A stretch of DNA of 64,000 nt. Origin: CAG-411 sp963643465. Lineage in GTDB: Bacteria > Bacillota > Clostridia > Lachnospirales > Lachnospiraceae. Shown here one piece after another: positions 27,535-36,700 of the stretch; position 1 is the first letter of the stretch; every line of letters starts with the position of its first letter. The notes under the pieces were generated by a model. That model worked only from the letters and a program-made list of their open reading frames with translations. It made no database searches and had not been told where the DNA came from. Position numbers and translations under genes: made by a program. Location of the stretch: NCBI GenBank assembly GCA_963643465.1, contig CAVIJT010000006.1, positions 1 to 64,000 of the forward strand. Direction: 5' to 3'.

Positions 27535-28779
27535 TTATTCTGGCACTACAATTTTGCCAGCAACAGCACATGCTGCTGCCGCCTTTGGAGAAGCCAGATA
27601 AATTCCTACTTTTGAGGTTCCCATTCTTCCAAGGAAATTACGATTATTGGTTGCAACTACAGTCTCACCATCTGTTAAAATACCGCCGGTTCTTCCACAA
27701 CACAATCCACAGCTAGGATGTGTAATAATGGCTCCTGCCTTTGTTAAAATCTCCATAGTTCCATTCTCTAATGCCTGTGTATAAATTTTACGACTTGCAG
27801 GTGTAACAATTAATTTTACAAATGGTGCTACTTTTTTACCACGAAGCACCTCTGCCGCTGCCATCAAATCTTCTAAACGTCCATTGGTACAAGAACCAAT
27901 AAATACCTGATCAATTTCTTTTCCTTCCAATTCTGCAATTGGTTTTACATTATCCACGTTAGAAGGACATGCCATAACCGGTACAAAATCTTCCGCCTTA
28001 TAATTAATCACTTGGCAATAGGTAGCATCTGCATCGCCCACTAAGTCACGTTCCTTATCTGTCAACGTCATTTCACAATACTCTGCAGTTTTTTCATCTG
28101 GTGTAAACAAAGCACATTTTGCACCTGCCTCAATTGCCATGTTGGACATAGACATTCTAGATGCTACAGACATATTCTCCACCGTATCTCCAGCAAATTC
28201 CAATGCCTTGTAAGTTGCTCCGTCTGCTCCTAAATCGCCGATAAGTTTCAAAATAATATCTTTTGCCATTACATTCTTTGGAAGTTCTCCAGTAATATTT
28301 ACCCGAATGGTTTCTGGAACACGCACCCACATAGTTCCTGTTCCAAGAATACTTGCCATTTCTGTATATCCAATTCCGGAAGAAAATGCTCCCACACATC
28401 CATAAGTAGTTGTATGGCTGTCTGTACCAAATACAATATTTCCCGGTTTTACATAACCTGCCTCAGTCATAAGCTGATGACAAATTCCATCTGCTCTGTG
28501 GATATTTTTCATTCCGTATTTTTCCACAAATTCATTTCCTACTCGAAAATGTCTCGTGTCGTCCACCTGACTAGCTGGCACTAAATGGTCATAAATTAGT
28601 ACCACTTTATCCGGATCCCATAATTTCTGAAATCCCATCTCTTCAAATTTGGAGGCTACAAATGGGATAAATATATCGTGAATCATAACACGATCCACAT
28701 TTACAGTTACAATATCTCCCGGTTTTACCTCTTTCCCGGTGTTATTTCGAATAATCTTTTCAATGATTGTTGCGCCCAT
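27535..28779 (-). CDS. leuC: Aconitase-family dehydratase large subunit, copy 1 (LeuC/HacA/DmdA type)
   Basis: About 414 residues, the [4Fe-4S] large subunit of the isopropylmalate isomerase/homoaconitase group. Cluster cysteines sit in GSCTNGR and PSCGLCCGRTGG; substrate loops FGTDSHTTTYGCVGAF and ICHQL are present. Short LeuC2-type length (about 415 rather than 465). The 2,3-dimethylmalate dehydratase family cannot be excluded. I start at the ATG at 28779 because AGGAGG directly abuts the earlier ATG at 28785. Partner small subunit lies 10 nt upstream. Confidence 0.88.
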   Translation of the reverse strand: MGATIIEKIIRNNTGKEVKPGDIVTVNVDRVMIHDIFIPFVASKFEEMGFQKLWDPDKVVLIYDHLVPASQVDDTRHFRVGNEFVEKYGMKNIHRADGICHQLMTEAGYVKPGNIVFGTDSHTTTYGCVGAFSSGIGYTEMASILGTGTMWVRVPETIRVNITGELPKNVMAKDIILKLIGDLGADGATYKALEFAGDTVENMSVASRMSMSNMAIEAGAKCALFTPDEKTAEYCEMTLTDKERDLVGDADATYCQVINYKAEDFVPVMACPSNVDNVKPIAELEGKEIDQVFIGSCTNGRLEDLMAAAEVLRGKKVAPFVKLIVTPASRKIYTQALENGTMEILTKAGAIITHPSCGLCCGRTGGILTDGETVVATNNRNFLGRMGTSKVGIYLASPKAAAACAVAGKIVVPE

Positions 28780-28789
28780 GTTCATCCTC

Positions 28790-29281
28790 CTAATCTAAAC
28801 CATTCAATTTACGCATGGCTTTTACAAGACCGCCTGCATTAATAATGTCCATCAAATTGTCTGGCAAAGCTGCAATCTCATACTGCTTTCCATTATGGGT
28901 AATGGACTGGTTCAAGGTTACTTCTACCTGATCTCCCTCTTCTACCACATCACGAAGCTCTGCATTTTCAATAAGTAACAGACCGTTATTGATAGAGTTA
29001 CGGAAGAAGATTCTTGCAAAGGATTTTGCAATGACACATTTTACGCCCAATGCTTTAATAATTTCCGGTGCCTGTTCTCTTGATGAGCCACATCCAAAAT
29101 TCTTTCCTGCAACAATAATATCTCCCTCTTTTATCTGTCCTGCAAGTTCCGGACGAAGTGGAGAAAATGCGTAAGGCGCCATATCTTTTACAGTTTCTAA
29201 CGCAAGATATTCTGTAGGAATGATAATATCGGTATCAATGTCATCTCCAAGAACCCAAATTTTTCCACTAAATTTTTCCAT
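28790..29281 (-). CDS. leuD: Aconitase-family dehydratase small subunit, copy 1 (LeuD type)
   Basis: 163 residues, the swivel-domain small subunit that pairs with copy 1. The signature VAGKNFGCGSSREQAPE is present and IDTDIIIPTEYL marks the N-terminus. The residues after GSSREQ (KALGVKCVIAKSFARIFFRN) match LeuD2. Directly upstream of its large subunit, 96 nt downstream of the second large subunit gene. Confidence 0.9.
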   Translation of the reverse strand: MEKFSGKIWVLGDDIDTDIIIPTEYLALETVKDMAPYAFSPLRPELAGQIKEGDIIVAGKNFGCGSSREQAPEIIKALGVKCVIAKSFARIFFRNSINNGLLLIENAELRDVVEEGDQVEVTLNQSITHNGKQYEIAALPDNLMDIINAGGLVKAMRKLNGLD

Positions 29282-29376
29282 AGTTATGTACGTTCCTTTC
29301 TATCCAATCTAAACCATGATATTGGGGAAAAGTCACCAAATTGGATGCAAGCAACCAATCTGCAACCTTTTGCCTC

Positions 29377-30624
29377 TTATACCATATCTGCAGTCGCAAT
29401 CTCACCTTTGATAGCTGATGCAGTAACCGTTGCTGCTGATGCAAGATATACAAAAGAATCTTTATGTCCTGCTCGTCCTTTAAAGTTTCTAGTACCAGTG
29501 CTGATCAGTACCTCATTCTCGCCAATGACACCCTGACAGCTTCCCCAACAAACACTACAGTTTGGATTCATAACAATAGCACCTGCATCCATAAATATCT
29601 TTAAAAGTCCTTCTTCCAATGCCTGCTCATATACAGCTGCACTAGCTGGAACAACAAGAAAACGTACCAATGGATGTACTTTCTTTCCTTTAATCACTTT
29701 GGCACCTGCACGTAAATCTTCAATACGGCCATTGTTACAAGAACCAAGAAATGCCTCATCAATATGTGTTCCCACGCACTCTTTTGCATCTACTACACTA
29801 TCCACAAAATGCGGTTTTGCCACAATTGGGCGAATGGTAGACAGATCAATGTCATATACTTTTGCAAAATTAGCATCCGCATCACTCTTAAAGCTGTGTT
29901 TTGGCTCTCTTCCATGTTCTTTCAAATAAGATATGGTAATCTCATCCACTTCCATCAATGCAGTCTTTGCTCCTGCCTCTACACAAAGATTACACATAGC
30001 AATACGATCACTCATATTCAATGTTTTTAAACCTTCACCGCCAAACTCCATCGCTGCATAGTTTGCTCCATTTGCTCCGATTTGTCCAATAATGGTAAGA
30101 ATCAAATCTCTGGCATATACACCCTCTGGCAATTTTCCTGTCAAGTTAAAACGTAAGGTTTCTGGAACCAACAACCATGACTTTCCTGTTACCATGGCAT
30201 ATAAATAGTCTGTACATCCAACACCAGTACCAAAAGCACCTACTGCACCATATGCACAAGTATGACTATCCGCACCAAAAATTAATTCTCCAGAAGTCAC
30301 ATGGTTTTCCATCATAACCTGATGGCACACACCTGCTCCTTCGTAAAAAGTAATCCCATGCTCCTTTGCAAAGTCTCTCATTTTTTTATGAGAAGCCGCA
30401 GTTTTAACACTGTCACATGGCACATTATGATCCACGATCCACACTAATTTGTTCACATCTGCAATGTGAGGATTTTTAAGTTTATGATACATATCAATGG
30501 TAAGATGTGTAGTTCCGTCATTACTCATAAGTCGATCCAATTCCACTGTATGAATATCTCCAGCTTTTACTTCCTCCACACCGGCTGCCGCCGCAATAAT
30601 CTTTTCTGCAATTGTCATTCCCAT
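29377..30624 (-). CDS. leuC: Aconitase-family dehydratase large subunit, copy 2 (LeuC type)
   Basis: 415 residues, the same architecture as copy 1 but clearly diverged. Cluster cysteines lie in GSCNNGR and PNCSVCWGSCQG, and the substrate loop reads FGADSHTCAYGAVGAF. The VDHNVPCDSVKT and VCHQVMMENHV segments differ from copy 1, so a different substrate is possible (isopropylmalate, citramalate or related). An AGGAGG site lies 9 nt before the start, and its small subunit gene ends 4 nt upstream. Confidence 0.88.
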   Translation of the reverse strand: MGMTIAEKIIAAAAGVEEVKAGDIHTVELDRLMSNDGTTHLTIDMYHKLKNPHIADVNKLVWIVDHNVPCDSVKTAASHKKMRDFAKEHGITFYEGAGVCHQVMMENHVTSGELIFGADSHTCAYGAVGAFGTGVGCTDYLYAMVTGKSWLLVPETLRFNLTGKLPEGVYARDLILTIIGQIGANGANYAAMEFGGEGLKTLNMSDRIAMCNLCVEAGAKTALMEVDEITISYLKEHGREPKHSFKSDADANFAKVYDIDLSTIRPIVAKPHFVDSVVDAKECVGTHIDEAFLGSCNNGRIEDLRAGAKVIKGKKVHPLVRFLVVPASAAVYEQALEEGLLKIFMDAGAIVMNPNCSVCWGSCQGVIGENEVLISTGTRNFKGRAGHKDSFVYLASAATVTASAIKGEIATADMV

Positions 30625-30628
30625 TTGC

Positions 30629-31102
30629 TTAATCCTCCTTATTTAATGATGCAATCAAGCCGCCCTGATCCAAGATTCCCTGCATATATTCCGGAAGTTT
30701 GGTACATGTAAATTCTGTTCCATTTACACGAACCACACCGGCCTGCATATCCAGTTCCATATCATCTCCTGCATTTACATTCTCGTGCAAATCTTTACAG
30801 ACAATCACTGGCAAACCAATATTAATGGCATTTCTATAAAATATTCTTGCAAAAGATTTTGCAATCACTGCCTTTACTCCCAATGCTTTTAACACGCTTG
30901 GTGCCTGCTCTCTTGATGAACCACATCCAAAGTTTTCCGATGCCACAACAAAATCGCCCGGTTTTACCTGACTTGCAAAATTTGGATCTAATGATTCAAA
31001 TGTGTATGTTTTCATCTCATCAATTGTTGAGAACAATAGATACTGTGACGCAATAATCTGGTCGGTATCTACATCCTGCTGAAATTTAAAAATCTTTCCC
31101 AT
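30629..31102 (-). CDS. leuD: Aconitase-family dehydratase small subunit, copy 2 (LeuD type)
   Basis: 157 residues with the VVASENFGCGSSREQAPS signature and DVDTDQIIASQYLL N-terminus. Pairs with copy 2 of the large subunit. Lies 26 nt downstream of dut, so dut and both leuCD pairs appear to form one transcription unit. Confidence 0.9.
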   Translation of the reverse strand: MGKIFKFQQDVDTDQIIASQYLLFSTIDEMKTYTFESLDPNFASQVKPGDFVVASENFGCGSSREQAPSVLKALGVKAVIAKSFARIFYRNAINIGLPVIVCKDLHENVNAGDDMELDMQAGVVRVNGTEFTCTKLPEYMQGILDQGGLIASLNKED

Positions 31103-31128
31103 GACAATTCCTCCAATTTTTATTTTTC

Positions 31129-31575
31129 TTATTTTCTACCAGTAGATCCAAAACCACTTTCCCCACGTAGGGTATCATTTAGTTCCTCCACTACTGTATA
31201 TTCCGCAGTTAAATATGGGGTAAGGATCATCTGTGCAATACGCTCTTTTGGTTCAATAACCGCTTCTTTGTTACTATGGTTATGAAGTGGCACCATAATT
31301 TCTCCACGATAATCTGCATCGATAACACCCACTTTATTTGCCGGTGCCAATCCTTTCTTGGTAGCAAGACCACTTCTTGCGTACACAAGTCCTGCATATC
31401 CTACTGGTATCTCCATAGCAATTCCAGTCTTTACCAAATATGTTTCACCCGGTGCAATGGTTACTTTTTCCTCTAAGCAAGCATATAAATCTGCTCCTGC
31501 TGCATAGGCACTTCCATAAGTGGGAACGATTGCATCTTCACATAGTTTCTTTACATTTACTTTTTCTACTAACAT
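31129..31575 (-). CDS. dut: dUTP diphosphatase
   Basis: A 148-residue trimeric dUTPase (dUTP to dUMP + PPi). All five motifs are visible: AGADLYA, ARSGLATKKG, GVIDADYRGEI, IEPKERIAQMI and the C-terminal RGESGFGSTGRK arm. Normal length. Upstream of the leuD/leuC genes with an AAGGAGG site. Its leader holds two hairpins. Confidence 0.96.
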   Translation of the reverse strand: MLVEKVNVKKLCEDAIVPTYGSAYAAGADLYACLEEKVTIAPGETYLVKTGIAMEIPVGYAGLVYARSGLATKKGLAPANKVGVIDADYRGEIMVPLHNHSNKEAVIEPKERIAQMILTPYLTAEYTVVEELNDTLRGESGFGSTGRK

Positions 31576-31625
31576 GTTCTATCCTCCTTATCTGCTCCAA
31601 AACAGATATCTATCAATCACCAGAA

Positions 31626-31731
31626 CAAAGCGTGCAAGCACGCTCCGCGACGTTACACTTTCCCAATATGCTTGCACGCTTTGCCGCGCCGAATTTGGTA
31701 CGCAGTACATCTTCCATACAAATTCGTGCGC
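31626..31731. repeat. Hairpin repeat upstream of dut, copy 1 of a dispersed family
   Basis: A perfect 15-bp stem pairs CAAAGCGTGCAAGCA (31626-31640) with its complement at 31669-31683. A second stem (31685-31697 with 31719-31731, one bulge) follows. The first hairpin and its loop (a TACACTTT..ATATGCTTG pattern) recur at 39775-39828, so this is a small dispersed element. Confidence 0.6.
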
Positions 31732-31747
31732 ATCCTGCCCAGAGGGC

Positions 31748-31783
31748 TTTTATCTTATAGGACGCATTTCCTATAAGATAAAA
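31748..31783 (-). terminator. Terminator of nrdG
   Basis: A perfect 14-bp stem TTTTATCTTATAGG/CCTATAAGATAAAA (31748-31761 with 31770-31783) with an 8-nt loop, 13 nt past the nrdG stop. Confidence 0.75.
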
Positions 31784-31795
31784 ACACTCTTTGTA

Positions 31796-32317
31796 TTAAT
31801 CATACAATAATACAATTTCTTGTTTCTCTAAGGATTCTTGTACTAAAATAGTTCGTTGATTAGAGGAACCTTTAAATCGAAGGTTTAAATTTTTTAATTC
31901 CTCCACGAATTCTCCGTCCACCAACACATCTATGTAAGACATAAATTCCTTCGTATGCGGACAATTTTCCCACATATTTCCCAGTATATCCTCATCAAAG
32001 GTATATCCCGTAAAACACCAAATGGTTTTCTCAGGAAACGTTTCCTTTACCTTGCGAAGTAACGGCAAAAGTCCTTCCTGATTTTCCAGCTCCATAGGAT
32101 CTCCTCCCAAAAGAGTCAGCCCTTTGATATGATCTGGCTGCAAATACGAAAGGATTTCATCAATGGTATGACTGGTAAAAGCTTTCCCATAATGAAAATC
32201 CCAAGTTTCAGGATTGAAACAATTTTTGCACTTATGGGTACATCCACTAACAAACAGCGACACCCGAATTCCCGGACCATTTGCCACATCTACACGCTTA
32301 ATATCTGCGTAATTCAT
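31796..32317 (-). CDS. nrdG: Anaerobic ribonucleoside-triphosphate reductase activating protein (radical SAM)
   Basis: A 173-residue radical-SAM activase that installs the glycyl radical in NrdD. The CTHKCKNCFNPETWDF motif gives the CX3CX2C cluster ligands, and LTLLGGDPME is the SAM-binding GGDP motif. Normal length. It is monocistronic: its own promoter and terminator flank it, and its substrate NrdD is encoded about 19 kb away. No NrdR box is visible upstream, unlike nrdD. Confidence 0.95.
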   Translation of the reverse strand: MNYADIKRVDVANGPGIRVSLFVSGCTHKCKNCFNPETWDFHYGKAFTSHTIDEILSYLQPDHIKGLTLLGGDPMELENQEGLLPLLRKVKETFPEKTIWCFTGYTFDEDILGNMWENCPHTKEFMSYIDVLVDGEFVEELKNLNLRFKGSSNQRTILVQESLEKQEIVLLYD

Positions 32318-32369
32318 CTCTTTTGCCTCCTTGTATGGAACGGTACGTTACTGACGTACAACAGATACC

Positions 32370-32398
32370 ATTTTACCATATTCCAATCTTTTTCTCAA
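32370..32398 (-). promoter_or_regulatory. nrdG promoter
   Basis: -35 TTGAGA (32393-32398) and -10 TAAAAT (32370-32375) on the minus strand with 17-nt spacing, about 52 nt before the start codon. A GTACGT/ACGTAC hairpin lies in the leader. Confidence 0.65.
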
Positions 32399-32552
32399 TG
32401 GTTACCGTTCATACGTCAATATGCGCCAAAATTGTCAATATAGCTTCTGTCCTGTGTGGTGTTATCAAAATAAGATAGGAATAATCCACCTTACAAAGCC
32501 TACAACTGTAAAAATATACTACACTCCTCAGCTACCAATCATAAAACCAAGC

Positions 32553-32594
32553 TATTATAACATATTTTAAGGTTGAGAAATTCATGTTATAATA
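32553..32594. promoter_or_regulatory. Mirrored extended -10 elements upstream of the hydrolase gene
   Basis: An 11-bp perfect inverted repeat, TATTATAACAT (32553-32563) and ATGTTATAATA (32584-32594), places TGTTATAAT extended -10 boxes on both strands. The rightward one (TATAAT 32588-32593) fits the plus-strand gene at 32619. The leftward one would start a transcript into the nrdG upstream region, where no ORF is supported. Confidence 0.55.
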
Positions 32595-32618
32595 AGAAAA
32601 AAAGAAAGGCGGGATACT

Positions 32619-33719
32619 ATGAATGCTGGTAATACTATGTTTGATTATTTGGACTGGCGCGGAGACCTGCCCATGACTGCAATTCCCATACAAGAAATTG
32701 ATGGAATGATTTTGTCTCGATTCGTCTATGCTCCATTCCATCTTACTTCTTTAAAGGATTCCAAAACTTTTGTAAAAGTTTCTGAAGTTTTAAAAGAGCT
32801 GCTGGCAATCCCAAATCTTTCCGAACATGTTTTAGATCAAGGAGACATTACTTTATTTCAAGCACTAGAAAAAAGTCCCCGATTTTATAACTTAACAATG
32901 GGAAATTTTGTAGATGTATTCGATGCCAAACGGGAATCTCAGTTCTCTGCCTGTACATTTGAAATCACACCGGATTTATCCTGCATCTGCTATCGTGGCA
33001 CAGACAACACGCTGATTGGCTGGAAAGAAAACTTTAATATGGGATTTAGCTGCCCCATTCCTTCTCAAGAACTTGCTTTACAATATTTTGAAAACTATGC
33101 CAGAGATACGAAAAATACCCTTATGCTCATAGGCCATTCCAAAGGTGGCAATTTAGCCGTTTATGCTTCTGCTTTCTGCCATCCTGCATTTCAACAAAGG
33201 ATTCAAATAGTATATAGTTATGACGGACCGGGATTTGTTTCCAAAATCCTCTCTACTCCAGAATATCTGTCTATTTGCAGCAAAATACATACTTATGTTC
33301 CTCAATCTTCTATTGTAGGCATTTTGCTTGGACACAAAGAAGCACATTCTATTGTACACAGCACGGAAAACCGAATCTTTTTTCAGCATAATGTATATTC
33401 CTGGTGTGTATATGGAACTTCCTTTGTTCTTGAAGATACCTTATCCGATACTAGCCGCTATTTTGACTCTACCATGCGTGACTGGCTAGCCTCTATGAAT
33501 TACGAACAAAGAGAACTTTTTGTGGAAAGTATTTTTTCTATTGTTTCCAGCACCAATGCCAAAACACTGAATGATTTAAAAAATAACCCACTTGAAAGTT
33601 CCAAACTTATTTTTCAAAATATGCGTTCTTTGGATGAAGAAAGCAAAACCGTTATTTCTGAAGGGTTATCCCTTTTTATGCGCAGTGCCAAAAACAGTCT
33701 CGATGTGCTTTTGCACTAA
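32619..33719 (+). CDS. Alpha/beta hydrolase of the DUF2974 (Mbeg1-like lipase) family
   Basis: A 366-residue cytoplasmic protein. The nucleophile elbow GHSKGGNLAVYA (about residue 175) is typical of DUF2974 proteins, and FSACTFEITPDLSCICYRGT precedes it as in lipase-like folds. The enzyme probably cleaves an ester or lipid; the substrate is not known. The family is common in Lachnospiraceae. No signal peptide. An AAAGGCGGG site precedes the ATG. It is one of the few plus-strand genes here and is monocistronic, with a strong terminator after it. Confidence 0.85.
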   Translation: MNAGNTMFDYLDWRGDLPMTAIPIQEIDGMILSRFVYAPFHLTSLKDSKTFVKVSEVLKELLAIPNLSEHVLDQGDITLFQALEKSPRFYNLTMGNFVDVFDAKRESQFSACTFEITPDLSCICYRGTDNTLIGWKENFNMGFSCPIPSQELALQYFENYARDTKNTLMLIGHSKGGNLAVYASAFCHPAFQQRIQIVYSYDGPGFVSKILSTPEYLSICSKIHTYVPQSSIVGILLGHKEAHSIVHSTENRIFFQHNVYSWCVYGTSFVLEDTLSDTSRYFDSTMRDWLASMNYEQRELFVESIFSIVSSTNAKTLNDLKNNPLESSKLIFQNMRSLDEESKTVISEGLSLFMRSAKNSLDVLLH

Positions 33720-33763
33720 AAAGGTCACAAATCGGATAAAATATCCAACTTGTGACCTTTTTT
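33718..33763. terminator. Bidirectional terminator between the hydrolase and amylase genes
   Basis: A perfect 13-bp stem AAAAAGGTCACAA/TTGTGACCTTTTT (33718-33730 with 33750-33762) serves the converging gene pair. Confidence 0.9.
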
Positions 33764-33771
33764 ATTATGAT

Positions 33772-36700
33772 TTATTTCACTCGTATCTTTTTAATCGTTT
33801 TTGTAGCAGTAGAACCGGTGGCATCTTTTACCGTAAGTGTCACTTTATAAGTTCCTTTCTTGGTTGTCTTCCATACAAATGTATTCTTTGATTTATATCC
33901 AGAAGATTTTACCTTCTTTCCTGCTGCATTGTACACAATAAAACGATACTTATAAGACTTCTTTCCACCGCTTGCTTTAGCAGTAAACGTAATACGTTTT
34001 CCTTTTTTGATTGTCTTTTTACTTGCCTTTAAGGAAAGGGCAGTCAATTTCTTTGCTACAATTACAATTCCCTTGGAACTGCTGATTTTGGCACCAGCTG
34101 CGTCCGTTACAGTCATTTCTACACGGAAATTTCCTGTTGTTTTTGGTGTCCAGTTAAACACCACACGATTATTTGACACAGTTTCTGCATAGGCTGCCAC
34201 TTCTTTATCACTATCATCATACACTTTCATGCTAAATGTATAGTTCGCTACTCCTCCAGAAACTGCTACCGTTACTTTCACGTCTTTTCCTGCCACCTGA
34301 GACAATGCAGGATTCAAAGACATAGAAGTAATCGTAAGTTCTCCAGATGATACAATCGGTGTCTGTGTTGGTGCATTGGTTACCTGTCCATCTGCCTGAT
34401 TCGCATTATTACTTGGAACAGGAGTTTCTTTTCCACTTGGATTTACCTGACTACTTGCTGTTGGTGTAGCAGTTTCTTTCACAGTTGCACTTGCTGTCAC
34501 TTGCACCTTTGTTGTGGCGGTTGGTGTGGCAGTTTCTTCTACCTCTTTCTCTTCTATTGTTCCATCGCCTGTAACCTGTGCTTCCTCTGTAATTGTTACA
34601 TTTACTAAAGTTCCATTATTCTCTACTTTACCTGCAAGAATTCCTCCCTGCAAAATAGTACCCTTGTCAATCACTAAAGTTGCGCCATTCTTTGTTGTTA
34701 CTGTTACATCCGAATTCAGCGTAATATTTTCTGTTACTTTAGCATCTGCATACAATGTAATGGTTGCCTTAGAACCGGAAATATTTGCATATGCTGCTGC
34801 ACCCTCAAAGGTAGTGTAATTCTTTTCAGAATCACCTGTAGTGACCTTGGCAGCATAAATAGTTACCGTTCCTTTTCCTGTATAATCCTTGTATCCATCT
34901 TTTGTTACCTTAAAATATACGGTATATTCTCCAGGCTCTTCATAAGATGGTGCCTCTTCTAAGGAATAGTTGTCCTTTTCTGTTCCATAACTTACTTTAC
35001 TGCCTGTAGGTGCAGATACGGACATGCTATGCTTTTCTCCATCATACATATCCTCATAGTTTGTTACAGACACATCTGACAATGTTTTTTCCTCATCTTC
35101 CTCTGAAGATGCTTTCATTGTATAAGTAAAGGTCTTTGTTGCTGTTTTATTTCCATTGATTGCAGTAATTACAACGGTCTGTTTTTCGCCATCTTTTAAG
35201 TCTTCACCCACTGTAAGTTTCACACTGTCTTTGAAGCTAACTTCTTTACCACCATCCACAGCATAAGTAGCACTTTCTGCATCTGTTACAGTATAGGTAA
35301 CCTCTATAGCTTTTTCAATGGTTCCAGTTCCAGTAGATGCTTTGATTTTAGGTTTTACACTTTCATATAGGGACCACTCATTAGTACCCATGTCATACAT
35401 ATATCCAAGTCCGCCAAAAGCCAAATCATCGGTCTGCTCTGCATTATTATTAAAAATGACATTCTTGTATGTAGTTCCAATATCCAATGCATAAATATTA
35501 TTTTCTTTGTCATACAGCGTCATTTCAGCTCCTGGCCATCCTGCATTGCTGTCTGACTCACCGTTCCATGCGTAACAGTAAACCTTTGACCATCCCTTTG
35601 TATTTTTAAAATATACATATGTACTCGTGTCTAATTCCTCTTTTGTATAAGTGGCAGAAATAGTATCTTCTTTTCCGTTGCTACTCTTTCCATATACGGT
35701 AACAACAACCTCCTCTCCATCTTCCATATCTTCGCCAATGGTAATGGTCTGGATGCCAGTAAACTCTACCTCTTTTCCACTTCCTACTTTGTAAGTTGCT
35801 TTTTCTGTGTTTTCCGCTGTCACTGTAACGTCCAGTTCATCCGAGAACGTTTCTCCATCCTCTGGAGAAATGCTAAGTATCGGCTTATTTTCACTTATAG
35901 TGTAAGTATACGTCTGGGTAACCGTTCCGTCATCGTTCTTTGCTGTAATTTTTACTGTACAACTATCTCCTACAGAAAGTCCTGTTCCAATAGTTAAAGT
36001 AACGGAACCGTCAAAACTTTTTTCTGTTGCTCCATCTATACTGTAAGTTGCACTAGTTGCATTTTTTACGGTATAAGTAATTTCCTTTTCCCCTACAATA
36101 GAGCCAGTTCCCATGGTTGCTAAAATCTGTGGCTTATCTACGGAAATTGGATATTTTGTTGTAGGATTGCTCATTACATTTTTATAAATAACGGCGATTC
36201 CATATTCGCTGTCCATGTTTCCAGTAAGCGTTCCGCCTGACACTTTGAATGTATTACCAGATACCTCATCTGTGTATGTTCCATCTGCAAGTCCATGAGA
36301 GGAAACACTAATAGAACAACTAGAAGAATATCCTTCTCCAAAATTCGCTAAAATAATACCATCTCCACGTTTACAGTACGCAATATTTCCGTCTGTTCCT
36401 GTGGAATCTGCAGAACTGGCAAAACGATTATTAAAATGATTGATTGCTGCCACTTCTTTGGAAGCCCATACATAAGTGGAACATTCACCCATTCTAGCCG
36501 ATGGCTCGTTATAAAAAGAATTGTTAAAACTATCATTTTGGTCATTTGTCAATACTTGTGAAGAGTAGTAAGGACGTACAAAAAACAAAGAAGCTGCATC
36601 CTTTTTATTTCCTACCATTGCCCAAGTACGAACAGTTGCCACATCCGGTGCCAAAGAAGAAGACTCATTCATATATGTATCATGAGACTCTGCCCAAAGA

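Noticed and set aside
31576..31795. T-box or leucine leader for the leuCD genes
   Set aside because: No T-box consensus and no leucine-codon-rich leader ORF; only hairpin repeats are present.
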